From NCBI GenBank assembly GCA_030568195.1, contig JAJLTO010000010.1, positions 248,001 to 312,000 on the forward strand: a stretch of 64,000 nt of DNA, given 5' to 3'. Below, piece after piece: positions 60,967-64,000 of this stretch. Numbering within the stretch: the first letter of the stretch is position 1; each line of letters starts with the position of its first letter. The position numbers and the translations under genes are program-made. Source of the DNA: Dipodascopsis uninucleata var. uninucleata. Taxonomy: Eukaryota > Ascomycota > Lipomycetes > Lipomycetales > Lipomycetaceae. The notes beneath the pieces were generated by a model. That model was given only the letters and a program-made list of their open reading frames with translations, made no database searches and was not told the origin of the DNA.

Positions 60967-62563
60967 ATGTTGGACATTATACAGTTTCTTGAGGAGAAGG
61001 GTGGCAACCCAGAAACTATCCGGAAGTCTCAGAAGGCACGCGGAGCGTCTGTTGAGATCGTTGACGAGATCATTAAAGAGTACAAAGAATGGACAAAAAG
61101 TACGTACTAGCTTTAAACCATCCCATAGATCCTTAAAAAACAGAGATTTAATTAAATCTAACCTCGTTTAGTCCGTTTCGACCTTGATGAGTTGAACAAA
61201 GAGCAGAACAAAGTCCAGAAGGAGATTGGACTGAAATTTAAGGTACGAAAATTTAGAGAGAATATTCTCCTTTGCTGATCTCATGGCATAGAGAAGCAAG
61301 TAAGAACATGAGTATATTGACAAGCAATGACAATCAATATAGGCTAAGGAAGATGCCAGTGAGCTACTGAAGAAGAAGGATGATCTGGTTGCTAAGAAGG
61401 CTGAGTTAACTGCTAAAGAGATTGAGGCTGACAGCCAACTGCGTCAGAAGGTCAACACTGTTGGCAACATTGTCCACGATTCTGTTCCAGTTTCTCTTGA
61501 TGAAGTTGATAATGAGCTGATCCGAACCTGGGTACCAGAAGGTGTTACTGTTGAGAAGAAAGACTGTTTGTCGCACCATGAAGTTCTTACTAGATTGGAT
61601 GGATATGATCCTGAGCGAGGCGCAAAGCTTGCTGGTCACAGAGGTTTTTTCCTCCGCAACTATGGCGTGTTCTTGAATCAGGCTCTTATCAACTATGGAT
61701 TGAGTTTCCTTGTTTCCAAAGGTTATACTGCTCTCCAAGCGCCTGTTATGATGAATAAGGATGTCATGGCGAAGACCGCTCAACTTTCTGAGTTTGACGA
61801 AGAGCTTTATAAGGTGTTGGATGGTGATGATGAAAGATATCTGATCGCTACTTCTGAACAGCCAATCTCTGCCTACCACTGTGATGAATGGTTTGAACAA
61901 CCTGCCGAACAGCTTCCAAAGCGATACGCTGGCTATAGTTCATGCTTCCGTCGTGAAGCCGGTAGCCATGGACGAGATGCCTGGGGTATCTTCCGTGTTC
62001 ATGCTTTTGAGAAAATTGAGCAGTTCGTTTTGACTGAACCTGAGAAGTCATGGGAGGAATTTGATAAAATGATTAGCCATTCTGAGGAGTTCTATCAGTC
62101 ACTTAAGCTACCATATCGTGTTGTTGCTATCGTTTCTGGTGAACTGAACAACGCTGCCGCCAAGAAATATGATCTTGAGGCATGGTTCCCTTTCCAAGGT
62201 GAATACAAGGAGTTAGTCAGTTGCTCTAACTGTACAGATTATCAGTCAAGGAATTTAGAAATAAGATGTGGAATCAAGAAATTGAATCAGCGTGAAAAGA
62301 AGTACGTTCACTGCTTGAACTCGACCTTAACTGCTACGGAGCGCACACTTTGCTGTATTTTGGAGAACTATCAGACCGAAGATGTGAGTTTAGTTTAGTA
62401 CTAATGTTTATTAATTCTATTATTTCTACCATACTGATCTGTTCTTTTCTGATAGGGATTTAATGTACCAGAGGTTCTCCGAAAATACATTCCAGGTGAG
62501 CCGGAATTTATTCCGTTCAGTAAAGAGCTGCCAAAAACTTCCACATCTATGAAGAAGAAATAA
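60967..62563 (+). CDS. SES1: cytosolic seryl-tRNA synthetase
   Basis: Class II synthetase charging cytosolic tRNA-Ser and tRNA-Sec-type acceptors where present. Exons 60967-61099, 61172-61242, 61343-62383 and 62456-62563 give 450 residues. The N-terminal long coiled-coil arm (about 30-110) binds the tRNA variable arm. Class II motifs are present: TSEQPISAYH near 238, motif 2 CFRREAGSHGRD near 270 and motif 3 with LEIRCG near 373. The Lys-rich tail TSTSMKKK is the usual eukaryotic extension. Codon use leans towards that of highly expressed genes. It is convergent with the eEF1B-gamma gene. Confidence 0.97.
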
Positions 62564-63129
62564 ATTACTGGCTGCTTCTCAAAAGTGTTTGATAATGGCG
62601 ACAATAAAGTAAATGAGGCTTAATATATGCAATAGCGTCTTTTAAGAAACGCCCGAAAGCAAATTGAGAGAGATGCTGCAACTTGTAACTTTTCTGTTGT
62701 GTTTTAAATTATACTAGAAAATTTTATAATTACTATACTTTTATTTACTCTTTAAGCTGATTGACTACAACTTACTCATTGGTATCTCCTCTTTACTGTT
62801 TATACTATATATTTGTTACTTAAGCCTTGTTAAATTATTAAATCATAATGTGAGTTCCTTCCACTACTAAGGTTCCTTGAAATAGATTATAGACTCCATT
62901 TACACTTTAGTGGAATGGCTGCATCTACGTTACTACTCTTTTGGCCACGAAACCAAGGATTCAAAACCAACAAAAACTGACATACAATCTCTAAATGAAA
63001 CATGATATCAGTATTAATAAATCCTTACATTTATATTCATATAACCTCAAATTCTACAAAGATATTAAAATAATTCTTTCCAAGACTGACTTCCGAAATA
63101 TTTTTTTGAGAGAAATCAGCTTTTGCTTT
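62564..63129. other. convergent spacer SES1 / eEF1B-gamma, no gene seen
   Basis: AT-rich 3' regions of two translation genes. No RNA gene or repeat is recognised. Confidence 0.5.
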
Positions 63130-64000
63130 TTACTTGAAAACCTTACCATCAACGATCTCCTTTGGAGTACCGTCGACGACAACTGGCTTATCCCAAGCCC
63201 ACATATCTTCAACGAAAGCCTTATCCTCTGGCTTGGATGAGTCGAGCTTAGTGAAGTTATAGGATTCCCAGTCAGGAGCAACATCGAATGCTGGAACGTA
63301 GTCTTGTCCACGAACCAAGAAAGCACCGATAATACCATTATTGTTGTTCTCACCATAAACGACAAGGCACCCGAAAAGGTATTTGGTGGAAGCAGATAGA
63401 CGATTGAAGAAACCGCCGATCAAGTTAGCAGTCATAAAGGTAAGTGTAAGCTCATCGTTGTACTTATACTCAACCTTCCAAAGAGACCACTCAGAGGGAT
63501 CGTAATTCTCCCAGAACCATGGAAGAGCAGCTGGACGAGTATCCTCGTTAGAGTACGTTCTCTTCCAGGCGTCAAGTTCCATCTTTGAAGCACCTAAAGC
63601 TGCAAGAGGATGCTTTGGCTTTGGAGCAGTCTTTTCCTCTTCCTCCTCCGCAGCCTTTGGAGCAGCCTCTTTCTTCTTTGCTTCTTTCTTTGGAGCAGCC
63701 TCCTTCTTTGGTGGAGTATACTTGATTGGTTCCTCAACAAGCTTAGGCTCTCCGTGAACATCAGTGAAAATAGGCTGGTTGGTGACAAGAGTATACCATC
63801 TGGTAGTATGAGGATGAGCTTCCTTCCAGGCAGTACCAAAAACATTCTCGAAACCACGAGTGATCAAATTAGCAGTGAACAAGTCAGCAAGAGAAAACTT
63901 CTCTCCAACAAGATAAGTGTGAGCAGCAAGATATGGCTCAAAAACAACTTCAATCAAATTGTTAGTATCCTTCTCAGCTTGGTCAACAACCTTTTTGTTA
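63130..64000 (-). CDS. CAM1: translation elongation factor 1B gamma (3' part; 5' end outside window)
   Basis: Structural subunit of the eEF1B nucleotide-exchange complex that recycles eEF1A-GTP. The frame is open to the window edge, giving about 289 C-terminal residues; the N-terminal part of the GST-like domain is missing. Visible are the end of the GST-like domain (GEKFSLADLFTANLITRGF, then HPHTTRWY), a Lys/Ala/Glu/Pro linker typical of the family, and the whole EF1G domain (FWENYDPSEWSLWKVEYKYN, FMTANLIGGFFNRL, ENNNNGIIGAFLVRG, WDKPVVVDG). No intron lies in the visible part. Strong codon bias fits a highly expressed gene. Confidence 0.96.
   Translation of the reverse strand, partial: NKKVVDQAEKDTNNLIEVVFEPYLAAHTYLVGEKFSLADLFTANLITRGFENVFGTAWKEAHPHTTRWYTLVTNQPIFTDVHGEPKLVEEPIKYTPPKKEAAPKKEAKKKEAAPKAAEEEEEKTAPKPKHPLAALGASKMELDAWKRTYSNEDTRPAALPWFWENYDPSEWSLWKVEYKYNDELTLTFMTANLIGGFFNRLSASTKYLFGCLVVYGENNNNGIIGAFLVRGQDYVPAFDVAPDWESYNFTKLDSSKPEDKAFVEDMWAWDKPVVVDGTPKEIVDGKVFK

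Overview
The window reads as nuclear DNA of an ascomycete fungus. Most genes carry several short introns with GTAAGT/GTATGT-type donors, a CTAAC-like branch sequence close to the acceptor, and acceptors ending in AG. Exon phases join exactly across the gene models below. The standard code is used: a CTG codon encodes the conserved Leu of the DEAD-box PTRELA motif in PRP5, which argues against the CUG-Ser yeasts. A three-RRM Mei2 protein, a fungal Zn2Cys6 factor, a two-HMG-box mitochondrial protein and intron-rich compact genes together suggest an early-branching ascomycete, Taphrinomycotina-like or possibly a Lipomyces-like yeast. That placement is inference.

Left arm (1-25.9 kb) is gene-dense. 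It holds a possible gene start at the edge (minus), MED16 (Mediator tail), a mitochondrial two-HMG-box protein (minus), PRP5 (spliceosomal DEAD-box helicase), an RSC1/2-like AT-hook/bromodomain/BAH protein (minus), BPL1 (biotin ligase), GET4 (tail-anchored protein targeting), an unrecognised three-exon gene (minus), RAI1 (RNA 5'-end quality control), CDC123 (eIF2 assembly) and a ten-exon MEI2-type gene (minus).

The centre (25.9-35.0 kb) is 9.1 kb with no supportable gene, tRNA or mobile element, many times the usual intergenic distance here (about 0.16-1.7 kb). It is the main structural anomaly.

Right arm (35-64 kb): SEC15 (exocyst), ALE1 (lysophospholipid acyltransferase, minus), VPS45 (SM protein), a dienelactone-hydrolase-family gene with two alternative first exons (minus), an intronless type II membrane protein with three repeated carbohydrate-binding-like modules, a Zn2Cys6 transcription factor (minus), a WBP2/UPF0664 GRAM protein with a PPxY tail, MSW1 (mitochondrial TrpRS, minus), RSM10 (uS10m), an F-box protein (minus), an unrecognised acidic protein, SES1 (cytosolic SerRS) and the 3' part of eEF1B-gamma (minus, cut by the edge).

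Genes mostly alternate strands and often share short divergent promoters (RSC1/BPL1, unknown/RAI1, ALE1/VPS45, MSW1/RSM10). Functional themes recur: transcription and chromatin (MED16, RSC1, Zn2Cys6 factor), RNA processing (PRP5, RAI1, MEI2), translation (CDC123, SES1, eEF1B-gamma, MSW1, RSM10) and membrane traffic or lipids (GET4, SEC15, VPS45, ALE1). No operon-like unit, CRISPR, intact transposon or virus-like element was seen. The features most deserving follow-up are the triple-module membrane protein, the 9-kb gene-free block beside MEI2, and the duplicated start exon of the hydrolase gene.
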